A stretch of 64,000 nt of DNA from DATCYX01 sp963714425 (lineage in GTDB: Bacteria; Chloroflexota; Anaerolineae; Anaerolineales; UBA4823), in assembly GCA_963714425.1 (NCBI GenBank), contig CAVQOI010000006.1, positions 116,274 through 180,273 on the forward strand, written 5' to 3'. Under the pieces are notes generated by a model. It saw only the letters and a program-made list of their open reading frames with translations. It did no database searches and was not told the origin of the DNA. This document shows positions 38,779 to 46,823 of the stretch, piece by piece (position 1 is the stretch's first letter; the number at the start of each line of letters is the position of its first letter). The position numbers were made by a program, and so were the translations under genes.

Positions 38779-39760
38779 GACGGTCCATAATGGGGAGCAG
38801 TACAACCACCAGCGTTTCGGTTTCCGCAACAATGAAGGCAAGCTGGCAACCGAAAACTGGCTGTTCTTCGCCGGGCTGGGATTGGAGAACAGCACCCTCT
38901 CGCTGCACCTGTGTATCTGCCCTGGGGGTACGGACTATCCCACGGAAACATGGGTGATCGCCGGGGGTCAGCGTTACGATCCATCCGGGGGAACGACCCA
39001 TATCCCCTCATTCTCGATCCCTCAGGCCAATGGGGCGATCGAGTTCCATGCCTTATGCGCAGGCGAGGAGAAAATCAATCACGGCCTGATCCTGGTTGAC
39101 CCGGACGGCTATATCTTTGATGTAACCCAGGGCTTTGACCCTGCCGAACCCACCCTGCACACCCTGGCGGGAGTCACCGTGACCTTGATGGTCTCAGAGC
39201 CCATGCTGGGCGGCTGGGTGCAGTGGCCCGCCCACCTGTACGATCACCAGACTAACCCGCAGGTGACCGGCGCAGACGGCTACTATGCCTTCTACACTCA
39301 ACCGGGCCAGTTTTATGTGCAGGCGTCTGGGAAAGAGGACTACCAGAACTGGCGCAGCCCGGTGATCACGGTCACCAACCAGCTGGTGCATCTGAACGTT
39401 CCGCTCACGCCGATAACTGTCCAAAATATCCACCCTGTCAATCTGACCATCAGCGGGCCTGATAGGCCGGTCTTGTATATTAACCAGGGGGATACGGTGG
39501 AATGGCTGGCTGAGATGGTCACCAACCTGTCCATCGAATCACGCCAATTGTACACAGAAAACCCGGTCCTGCGATTGTTGAGCGCGCAGGATCCGCTCAT
39601 AAATATTCTGGGCTGGGACAGCGGTATGCTGGCTCCGGGGCAGGCTTACCTGCGGCAGTTCACTCAGGATGGAGAATATCTATATAGCGATGGCCTGGGT
39701 CATACCGCCCGGGTGGTGGTTGGTGGCGTGCAGGTCTTTTTGCCCCAGGTCTGCCGCTAA
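38768..39760 (+). CDS. C-terminal part of the beta-helix protein (after frameshift)
   Basis: With one G removed from the run at 38766-38770 the upstream protein continues as SSWEGIFKTVHNGEQYN to VFLPQVCR, for a total of about 1055 residues. This part has Ig-like or carboxypeptidase-regulatory-like folds: GGQRYDPSGG, HLYDHQTNPQVTGADGYY and an Ig-type end. No membrane anchor is seen, so it is likely secreted. Gene finders might instead start a false ORF near 38555 on this frame. Confidence 0.65.
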   Translation, partial: GIFKTVHNGEQYNHQRFGFRNNEGKLATENWLFFAGLGLENSTLSLHLCICPGGTDYPTETWVIAGGQRYDPSGGTTHIPSFSIPQANGAIEFHALCAGEEKINHGLILVDPDGYIFDVTQGFDPAEPTLHTLAGVTVTLMVSEPMLGGWVQWPAHLYDHQTNPQVTGADGYYAFYTQPGQFYVQASGKEDYQNWRSPVITVTNQLVHLNVPLTPITVQNIHPVNLTISGPDRPVLYINQGDTVEWLAEMVTNLSIESRQLYTENPVLRLLSAQDPLINILGWDSGMLAPGQAYLRQFTQDGEYLYSDGLGHTARVVVGGVQVFLPQVCR

Positions 39761-40479
39761 CCCTCGGTTGGCGAGTACCAACCCACCAAGTGATTGATGT
39801 TGGCGGTAATGTGCAGCCTAAGTCACGAATTGGCTCCACATTGACCGGCGTATATTGACAGTTTTGACTCTCGTTGACTGGCGTTGACAAGCTTATCAAT
39901 AATCTTTTGCGTACAGTGGAAAATTTTATATTATTTGCTGAGTCCAACCGTAATTTCAGGGGAAAACTGTAGGTTCTCAGAGTTAGACCACCATATACGA
40001 GTAAAAAAAACCCCCCAAATCTGGGGGTTAATGAGCGCGGAGAGGCTCGAACTCTCAACCAATGGCTTACTATATTTTGCTAAGTCCATTGGACAAGTCT
40101 GAATCAAGTACACTGGATGCTTTAATAAAACCTGTCAACACGAAAGCGTCCAATGGATTTGCTTCACAAAAACTCACATCGAAAAACATTGTAGCACTCT
40201 GATGCATAGAATCGGCAGCGATTCCACACATCTATTCATGCACCCGAGTTAATCTCATAACGGCCCTCACAGTATCCGCAACCTAGACGGCGAGCTTTGG
40301 CAGTAATAGCAAGACTCGTGTACGCTGGCGTTAGCAAATGCTATCGAACCAGAGCAACCCTTGTCGATCGTCGTCGTGCAACTTCCAGATACCAAGTGCA
40401 AAACCGGAAGCAATTGCACCGCCATAAAGTTCTGAAATACGTCAATCACTGAAGCTTTGAACACAGGCGAGATTACTAC
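39761..40479. other. Intergenic region around the left island end
   Basis: No open frame of note. It holds five TTGAC pentamers at 39841, 39855, 39864, 39874 and 39884, then the tRNA-Lys fragment repeat at 40001-40069, and two near-copies of GTCCAWTGGAY (40084-40094 and 40148-40158), the first of which is a perfect inverted repeat around a central base. These are candidate recombinase or directionality-factor sites, by position only. Nothing else can be supported. Confidence 0.45.
40001..40069 (-). repeat. Attachment-site repeat: 3' tRNA-Lys fragment with terminator
   Basis: 69 bases identical to 57027-57095. On the minus strand it reads from the last anticodon base through the anticodon stem, T arm and acceptor 3' side of tRNA-Lys, then the poly-T terminator hairpin (CCCCCAGATTTGGGGGG). 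The 5' half of the tRNA is absent. This is what a tRNA-targeting integrase leaves at one end of an island. Confidence 0.85.
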
Positions 40480-40508
40480 TTGACTATGGTATCAGGATGC
40501 TATATAAT
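40480..40508 (+). promoter_or_regulatory. Promoter of the island operon (ROK gene)
   Basis: TTGACT (40480-40485), a 17-base spacer and TATAAT (40503-40508) form a near-consensus promoter. It overlaps the first apparent ATG of the ROK frame (40497), which therefore cannot be the start. AT-rich ATAATTATT-type repeats follow (40514-40550) and are candidate ROK operators, by position. Confidence 0.65.
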
Positions 40509-40574
40509 CCAAATATAATTATTTTTTCAAGTGTAAATAATAATTATTCCTGGCAAACTTTTTCTGAAAATATC

Positions 40575-41816
40575 TTGCCCACGCTAAATCTCCAAGGAAC
40601 CAATATCAACCTGGTAAAAGCGCATAACTTGCGTGTTGTGCTGCTTAACCTTTTGCATGATAACAGCCTCTCTCGCAGTCAACTCGCTAAACGCACAAGC
40701 CTTTCAAATACCACCATTACCAATCTCATCGCTGAGTTAATTGACCAAGGCATCGTCTCGGAGGAAGGCGAAAGCCATTCCTCAAGTGAAAGAACTCGCC
40801 CGGTAGGTCGACCACGCACAGGAATCCGGCTGGAACCAGCCGCTCGCTTTGTAGTGGGCGTTCACATCGGTATTGGCACTTTCAGAATCGGAATTGCTAA
40901 TTTGCGGGATGAGATTATCCACAAGCAAAAGTATCATTTTGATATAGAGCTCCCCGCCTTGAAGGCATTGGATCAAATTGCCGACCACGTTGAAGACACA
41001 ATTGCCTCAAGCCGGGTTGAGCGCAACAGAATCCTGGGCGTAGGAGTTGGCGCCTCTGGATTAGTTGATTTTCAATCAGGCATCAATGTAATGGCTCCAA
41101 ACCTGAATTGGCGCAATGTGCCGATCAGAGAATATTTGCAAATGGTCTTAAATATGCCCGTTGTGGTCGACAACAACGTGCGGGCGATGGCAGTAGGGGA
41201 GACCCATTTTGGTGCCGGGCGCGATGTGAACTCTCTTGTATTTGTTTACAGCCGTATCGGTGTAGGAGCAGGTTTGACCTTCAAAGGGCAAGTGTATCGC
41301 GGAAGCTCGATGGGGGCAGGCGAGATTGGGCACACGATCATGCTTCTACAAGGAGGAGAGCCCTGCCGGTGCGGTAATAGCGGTTGCCTTGAGACTTTAG
41401 TGTCAGAAGTGGCTATTCTTCGTCAGGCCGAGGATATCGCTCACCATAATCCTGCCAGTATCCTCGCTCGAACTATGCTCGAAAGACAAGATCTGGACCC
41501 GATAGAGCAAGTATTAACATCGGCTCGCCAAGGTGACGAGGACGTTCGCCGTATGCTTGCTGAGCGTGCAAATTACCTGGGTATTGCTCTGGTCAACCTG
41601 GTGAATCTATACAATCCTGAATTAATCTTATTAGGAGGGATTTTCTCGCAAGGACAAGATTTTTTCCTCCAACCGGCTCTCAATATGGTTCGCAAGATGT
41701 CTTTTGGAGGAATGGGAAAGAGTGTCCGAGTTCAAGCAACCAGCTTTGAGTGGAAAGCGGGTTTAATAGGTGCATCTGCGTTGGCCCTTATGAGCTTTTT
41801 TTATCACTCGGAATAG
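40575..41816 (+). CDS. ROK-family transcriptional regulator (NagC/XylR-like)
   Basis: About 413 residues. It has an N-terminal winged HTH (SRSQLAKRTSLSNTTITNLI) followed by a ROK sugar-kinase-like domain with DNNVRAMAVGE, the GAGLTFKG and MGAGEIGH metal/ATP-like segments, and a CRCGNSGCLET zinc motif (C-G-C-x-x-x-x-C). ROK regulators repress sugar catabolic operons and are released by the sugar or a phosphosugar. It is the first gene of the island block and is 13 bases from the isomerase gene, so it most likely regulates the operon, including itself. The start is uncertain: I chose the TTG at 40575 because the ATG at 40497 lies inside the promoter. Confidence 0.85.
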   Translation: MPTLNLQGTNINLVKAHNLRVVLLNLLHDNSLSRSQLAKRTSLSNTTITNLIAELIDQGIVSEEGESHSSSERTRPVGRPRTGIRLEPAARFVVGVHIGIGTFRIGIANLRDEIIHKQKYHFDIELPALKALDQIADHVEDTIASSRVERNRILGVGVGASGLVDFQSGINVMAPNLNWRNVPIREYLQMVLNMPVVVDNNVRAMAVGETHFGAGRDVNSLVFVYSRIGVGAGLTFKGQVYRGSSMGAGEIGHTIMLLQGGEPCRCGNSGCLETLVSEVAILRQAEDIAHHNPASILARTMLERQDLDPIEQVLTSARQGDEDVRRMLAERANYLGIALVNLVNLYNPELILLGGIFSQGQDFFLQPALNMVRKMSFGGMGKSVRVQATSFEWKAGLIGASALALMSFFYHSE

Positions 41817-41829
41817 TAGAGGGACTTGT

Positions 41830-43185
41830 ATGCCTTTCCGTATAGCTTTCTTACCTCTGGTTCGGACAACATTTGATGTATCGCTGGCGGTGGAAATGAC
41901 CCACCTGGCTCGTGAGCATCTGCAAGCCTCCGGATTTGAGCTGGTTGAACCAGAGCAGCCTATCACCGATCTACCAGCTGCTCAGCAATTTGCTCGTGAA
42001 CTCGCAGATAACACCGTGGACCTGCTTTTGATTTATCAGGCAACTTTCGCTGACAGCACCATGGTTATGGCACTCACAGAAGCGAGCGAAGCCCCCATCT
42101 TTTTGTGGGCTGTACCGGAACCCTGGACTGGTGAGCGGCTACGACTTAATTCGTTGTGTGGAATTAATCTTGCGGCGCATGCACTTACACTTCGCCATCG
42201 CAAATACCAATATGCCTATAGCATGCCGCAAGACCCCGCGGTCATTCTAAAAATCCGCTCTCTGGCCGCCGCAGGTTCTTTACGTCGGCGACTGAGGTCA
42301 GCGCATCTTGGCGTCGTAGGTGAACATCCGACAGGAATGGATTCTTGCCATCTGGATGAGGCTAGCCTGAAAAACACATTTGGTGTGCAAATCACACCGA
42401 TCGAATTAAGCGATGTTTTCACTCGGGCGCGCAATATTCCCGAGATGGCTATTGATCATGCGCGTGCCCAGCTTGATTCTCAATTAGACAATCTCTCGTC
42501 CCTTGACCAGGTTCCGTTAAGAGGCACCTTGAGCGTTTATAACGCGCTGAAGGAAATTGCAGCAGAAAAAAACCTGGACGGGTTAGCCGTGCGTTGCTGG
42601 CCAGAATTCTTTACAGATATGGGCTGCGCTGCCTGTGGCGCAATGTCTATGCTGAGTGATGGCCTGGGACTGTCTGCACCTCTTCCTTGCAGTTGTGAGG
42701 CGGATATCAACGGCACGCTGACCCAATTAATCCTCCAGTGGTTATCGGGCAACCCTAGCTTTGGGACTGATATGGTGGGGGTGGATACCGATAGGAACAT
42801 GGTGGCCCTTTGGCATTGCGGACTGGCCCCCTTAGCAATGGCAGATCCAAGCGTACAAGCCCGAGGAGGCATACATTCGAACCGCCACGTCCCGCTTGTA
42901 ATGGATTTTCCTCTCAAGCCGGGAGAAGTAACCCTGGCTCGTATCAGTCAGGCGACTGGAGAATTAAGGTTAGTTCTTGGAAACGGAGAAATACTGGACA
43001 CCCCAAAGCCCTTCAGCGGTACAGCTGGTACGTTGAGGCTTGATTGTTCTGCAGATGTGTTCCTTAATCTTCTAATGCGGGAGGGGCTGGAGCATCATAT
43101 TTCCCTTGTATACGGGAATTTTTCTTCTGAGTTAAAGGCATTTGCGGACTTGGTTGATTTGCCCGTATTGGCCTTAGCACTCTAG
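41830..43185 (+). CDS. Sugar isomerase of fucose/arabinose isomerase fold, likely sulfoquinovose isomerase
   Basis: The 451 residues resemble L-fucose/L-arabinose isomerase-fold enzymes, with the C-terminal motif CWPEFFTDMGCAACG, SCEADINGTLTQ and FGTDMVGVD (metal-binding Glu/Asp/His region). Such enzymes interconvert aldoses and ketoses using a divalent metal. GAGGG lies just before the ATG. In the transaldolase route of sulfoquinovose (SQ) breakdown, an isomerase of this fold (SftI type) turns SQ into 6-deoxy-6-sulfofructose, and the neighbours (GH31, transaldolase, SuyAB) support that assignment here. The fold call is good; the substrate is inferred. A normal sugar such as fucose or a pentose is the main alternative. 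Confidence 0.75.
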   Translation: MPFRIAFLPLVRTTFDVSLAVEMTHLAREHLQASGFELVEPEQPITDLPAAQQFARELADNTVDLLLIYQATFADSTMVMALTEASEAPIFLWAVPEPWTGERLRLNSLCGINLAAHALTLRHRKYQYAYSMPQDPAVILKIRSLAAAGSLRRRLRSAHLGVVGEHPTGMDSCHLDEASLKNTFGVQITPIELSDVFTRARNIPEMAIDHARAQLDSQLDNLSSLDQVPLRGTLSVYNALKEIAAEKNLDGLAVRCWPEFFTDMGCAACGAMSMLSDGLGLSAPLPCSCEADINGTLTQLILQWLSGNPSFGTDMVGVDTDRNMVALWHCGLAPLAMADPSVQARGGIHSNRHVPLVMDFPLKPGEVTLARISQATGELRLVLGNGEILDTPKPFSGTAGTLRLDCSADVFLNLLMREGLEHHISLVYGNFSSELKAFADLVDLPVLALAL

Positions 43186-43263
43186 GAGGTGATTATCTGA
43201 TAGATTCTGTCTGCAAAAACTTTGGAATACAATTGCATCAATAATTCAAAAGGAGAAAAAAAG

Positions 43264-44634
43264 ATGAAAGCCTTAAGATTGTTAGCTTTATGCCTCGCTG
43301 TCGTATTGCTGGTCGCCGCATGCGCGCCAGCCGCCACCGAGGCGCCAGTAGCAACCGAAGCACCGATGGAAACGGAAGCACCTGCACCAACGGAGGCGCC
43401 CCCACCAACCGAGGCACCAGCTCCTACAGAAGCTCCCACCGAAGTACCCATGGAACCTGTTGAGCTACGCTTTACCTATTATGCGGACGGAGTTGAAGCG
43501 GATGTAATCAAGCCGCTGCTAGACAAGTTTATGGCGGAAAACCCGGATATCACCGTCGTCCTTGACGTCGTCCCATATCAGACCATTGATGAACAGCTCC
43601 CTGTACAGGTGGAAAGTGGCCAGGGTCCTGATCTGGCGCGGATCACCAATTTCGGCGCTTACAAAGGCAAGCTCCTGGATCTGCGTACCTACTTCGCTGA
43701 TCCGGCTTACTACGAAGCTGTCTTTCCGGCACCTATTCTCGAGGCGTTGGGCTACGGCGGATACCCGGATGCACTGACGGTAACTGGCCCCTACGTCAAC
43801 AAGACACTTTTTGACCAGGCGGGCGTGGAACTGCCGCCCGCAGGGACTACATGGCCAGAGTGGACCGAGCTAGCAAAGCAGGTTGCTGAGGCCACTACCG
43901 TGCAGTATGCTATATCCATTGACCGCACAGGTCATCGCTTCGCTGGCCCTGCTATGAGCATGGGTGCAACCCTGATTAACGCGGATGGAAACTTTACGGT
44001 TGACACGCCTGGTTTCCGGGCTTTTGCTGAGATTGTGAAGGGCTGGCACGACGAGGGGATTACCCCTGCGGAGGTCTGGTTGGGGGCTGAGCCCGTCGGC
44101 AGTTGTATCGCAGCTTTCAAATCCGGCCAGTTGGTAATGTGCATGTCCGGATCCTGGCAAATAAACGGACTTGCCAACGATGTTGGCGACGCGTTTGACT
44201 GGGTGGTTGTGCCCAATCCTGCTGGTGATGGCGGCTCAACAGGAATCGCGGGGGGCTCTGCTGTTGTAGCTTTCGCTGACACTACGCACCCACAGGAAGC
44301 TGCCAGGCTGATTGAATATCTGATTCAGTCTGAAAGCTATAGCGCTTTCTCGGCTGGAACACTCTCACTACCGGCTCAAAAAGATGTAGCGGCTCAGGGT
44401 GTTGAATTCGCCACCGACAATCCATCAGTCCTGGCGGCTTTGTCAGCATATACGGCTGAAGTCCCGAAATTGACAGACCAGGCCGTATCCTTGAATGTGC
44501 ATCCCTACGCCTTTGCGTACTATCGCAACAGTGCGAATCGCATTGCTCAGTATCTGAATGTAGAATTTGACCTTGATGAGATGCTCATCAATCTCCAGCA
44601 AGATATTGACAAAGCGATAGCAGAAGCACAGTAA
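43264..44634 (+). CDS. ABC transporter sugar-binding lipoprotein
   Basis: The ATG at 43264 is preceded by AAAGGAG. A lipoprotein signal ends in LLVAAC (lipobox LVAAC, Cys at about residue 20). A Pro/Thr/Glu-rich linker (TEAP repeats, about 25-75) follows, as is typical of Chloroflexota lipoproteins. The rest is a bacterial extracellular solute-binding protein of family 1 (maltose-binding type), with VELRFTYYADG and the late GIAGGSAVVAFADT. It delivers the sugar or glycoside to the two permeases downstream. The ligand is probably a sulfoquinovosyl compound, by context. The ATP-binding subunit is not in the block, so a shared MsmX/MalK-like ATPase encoded elsewhere must energise it. Confidence 0.85.
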   Translation: MKALRLLALCLAVVLLVAACAPAATEAPVATEAPMETEAPAPTEAPPPTEAPAPTEAPTEVPMEPVELRFTYYADGVEADVIKPLLDKFMAENPDITVVLDVVPYQTIDEQLPVQVESGQGPDLARITNFGAYKGKLLDLRTYFADPAYYEAVFPAPILEALGYGGYPDALTVTGPYVNKTLFDQAGVELPPAGTTWPEWTELAKQVAEATTVQYAISIDRTGHRFAGPAMSMGATLINADGNFTVDTPGFRAFAEIVKGWHDEGITPAEVWLGAEPVGSCIAAFKSGQLVMCMSGSWQINGLANDVGDAFDWVVVPNPAGDGGSTGIAGGSAVVAFADTTHPQEAARLIEYLIQSESYSAFSAGTLSLPAQKDVAAQGVEFATDNPSVLAALSAYTAEVPKLTDQAVSLNVHPYAFAYYRNSANRIAQYLNVEFDLDEMLINLQQDIDKAIAEAQ

Positions 44635-44653
44635 GAGTTCCTTTCGTTTGTAT

Positions 44654-44690
44654 TGGTGGGGTGCAGATCCATGCGTTCTGCATCCCACCA
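44654..44690 (+). terminator. Hairpin between binding protein and permease genes
   Basis: TGGTGGGGTGCAGA pairs with TCTGCATCCCACCA over 14 bp (one G-T) around a 9-base loop. There is no T-run. Hairpins at this place in ABC operons commonly stabilise the upstream mRNA and lower downstream expression, giving more binding protein than permease. Confidence 0.7.
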
Positions 44691-44705
44691 GAGAGGATGA
44701 GCGTA

Positions 44706-45719
44706 ATGTTATTGCAACCTGGGATAGAACGGACAAGGAAGGTCGTAACAGGGTTTCTGAATGGGGTCTATGATCTGATTACATCTCTTCTTGACCTAGT
44801 ATTCGGATTGATTCAACGTCTGATCGGCTTGCGCAGCATGCCCTATGTCTTTGTTTTGCCCAACCTGCTGATATTTGGCATATTTATACTTTTTCCCATG
44901 CTGCTTAATTTCGTTTATGCGTTCACCGGAGGTTCGAGCTTCACGCCATTTGACCGTCCCTGGGTTGCTACTGCAAATTTTGACCGATTATTAGCCTGCG
45001 ATGATTATCTAAACCCGCGTACCTGCGGAGAGGATTTGTTTTGGAGAGCGGTTTACAACACTACAGGCTATGTGGTTTTTCAAGTCGCTCTAATGGTATT
45101 GTTTGCATTGATTACAGCTTTGATCCTTAATCGTGATATCAAAGCACGCGGCTTTTTCCGGAGTGTTTTTTTCTACCCGGTATTACTTTCCCCCATCGTC
45201 GTTTCACTCATTTGGAAATGGATATTGCAGGAAAACGGCTTGCTGAATGGCATTCTAATCGGCATGGGTTATGACAAAATCCCCTTTTTGGTGAATGCCC
45301 AATGGGCCAGGTTTTGGGTCATTATGATCAGCGTTTGGGCCTTCATGGGATTTTATACGCTTATTCTGCTGGCTGGCTTGCAGTCAATTCCGGCAGATTT
45401 GTATGAAGCGGCATCCATCGATGGGGCCAATCCCTGGCATTCTTTTTCGAAAATCACCATGCCGTTGCTGATGCCAACCATGGTTGTCGTTCTGGTGCTA
45501 TCTTTGATACGCGCCGTTCAGGTATTTGACATTGTCTTTGCCTTTACGGGTGGCGGACCAGGAACCGCTACCCTCTATATCGTGCAATATATCTACAATT
45601 ATGGCTTTTCCAGCCCGAACAAGCAGTTTGGACTTGCTGCTGCGGCTTCCCTTCTCATGGCTGGTGTGCTGATCGTTTTGACAGTGGTCCAACTTGTCGC
45701 CCGACGTGAGGAGAGCTGA
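44706..45719 (+). CDS. ABC sugar permease (MalF-type)
   Basis: The 337 residues contain six to seven membrane helices and the EAA motif region EAASIDGANPWHSFSKITMP that contacts the ATPase. The ATG at 44706 is preferred over the ATG at 44697 because GAGAGGA lies about 9 bases before it. This is the longer, MalF-like member of a binding-protein-dependent importer in the cytoplasmic membrane, and its stop overlaps the region where the next permease starts (1 base gap). It works with the lipoprotein upstream. Confidence 0.88.
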   Translation: MLLQPGIERTRKVVTGFLNGVYDLITSLLDLVFGLIQRLIGLRSMPYVFVLPNLLIFGIFILFPMLLNFVYAFTGGSSFTPFDRPWVATANFDRLLACDDYLNPRTCGEDLFWRAVYNTTGYVVFQVALMVLFALITALILNRDIKARGFFRSVFFYPVLLSPIVVSLIWKWILQENGLLNGILIGMGYDKIPFLVNAQWARFWVIMISVWAFMGFYTLILLAGLQSIPADLYEAASIDGANPWHSFSKITMPLLMPTMVVVLVLSLIRAVQVFDIVFAFTGGGPGTATLYIVQYIYNYGFSSPNKQFGLAAAASLLMAGVLIVLTVVQLVARREES

Positions 45720-45720
45720 G

Positions 45721-46773
45721 ATGAACCGCATTTTTGAAATCCTGCGCCTGACCCGGGGTCACAAAAAACTTGACATTACCGATGTAATCTCATACACATA
45801 CTTGGCCCTGGGCGTCGTCATCATGTTTGGCCCAATCGTGTGGCTGGTGCTGTCCTCGTTCAAAACGTCTGGTGAGATTATCAAATTTCCGCCGCGATTT
45901 TTGCCTTACCGCCAGGAAACCGCGGTTGTAGCTGGCTATGAAGAGCCACTGCCGCTGTATCAGATTACATTTAACGATGGCAGCATACAGACTCTGGCGC
46001 AGGTGCGCCGTATTGGATTGGAAGCCCAAATGATTGACCCAGTTAATCCGGGCGAAATTATCAAAGTCAACATCAACCAGCGCCAGCCCGTTGAACGCGT
46101 TTATTTTGGCCTGAGTAACTACATCGAAGGTGTGGAGAGTTTCAATTTTGGACTCTATTTATGGAATAGTGTGGTCGTGACAGTTGTGGCAACACTGCTC
46201 ACCCTTCTGGTAAACAGTATGGCCGCCTTTGCGCTGAGCAAATACAAATTTCGTGGGCGCCAAACGATCTTTCTGATCATGATCAGCACGCTGATGGTAC
46301 CGCTATCGGTTGTGCTTGTTCCAGTGTTCTTGGTTATTACCAGAGTCGGGTGGAATAACAACCTGCTAGGCATTATCGTTCCTGCCGCTGCCACACCCAC
46401 TGGCGTGTTCCTCTTGCGCCAGTATATGCTCACCATCCCTGACGAGCTGATTGATGCAGCCCGAATTGATGGCGCCAGCGAGTGGCGCATTTATTCACAG
46501 GTCATTATGCCTCTAGCAAAACCAGCCCTGGCTGTGTTGACCATCTTCTCCGTCATGTGGCGCTGGAACGATTTTCTCTGGCCCCTGATTGTCTTGAGCC
46601 GCAGTGAATATTTCACCCTGCAAGTTGGATTGGCATCCTTTCAGGGTGAACTCAACGTGCAATGGAATCTGATCCTGGCGATGACAGTATTGACTTTACT
46701 GCCCATCACCTTAGTATTTGGCTTCTTGCAACGGAACATCACAACTGGTATTGCAACCACCGGCATGAAATAG
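45721..46773 (+). CDS. ABC sugar permease (MalG-type)
   Basis: The 350 residues contain about six membrane helices and a C-terminal EAA-type loop: DELIDAARIDGASEWRIYSQ. The ATG at 45721 is directly after the previous stop with GAGGAGAG in front. A large loop between the first and second helix (about residues 55-140) is longer than in standard MalG members, and its role is unknown. It forms the heterodimeric channel with the upstream permease. Confidence 0.88.
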   Translation: MNRIFEILRLTRGHKKLDITDVISYTYLALGVVIMFGPIVWLVLSSFKTSGEIIKFPPRFLPYRQETAVVAGYEEPLPLYQITFNDGSIQTLAQVRRIGLEAQMIDPVNPGEIIKVNINQRQPVERVYFGLSNYIEGVESFNFGLYLWNSVVVTVVATLLTLLVNSMAAFALSKYKFRGRQTIFLIMISTLMVPLSVVLVPVFLVITRVGWNNNLLGIIVPAAATPTGVFLLRQYMLTIPDELIDAARIDGASEWRIYSQVIMPLAKPALAVLTIFSVMWRWNDFLWPLIVLSRSEYFTLQVGLASFQGELNVQWNLILAMTVLTLLPITLVFGFLQRNITTGIATTGMK

Positions 46774-46823
46774 CCTTTGTTATTTCATCCTCGTTGGAAT
46801 TTTTCAAACATTGGTGTTGTGTA

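Noticed and set aside
40001..40069. Second tRNA-Lys gene
   Set aside because: Only the 3' half is present; the 5' half of the acceptor and D stem is missing.
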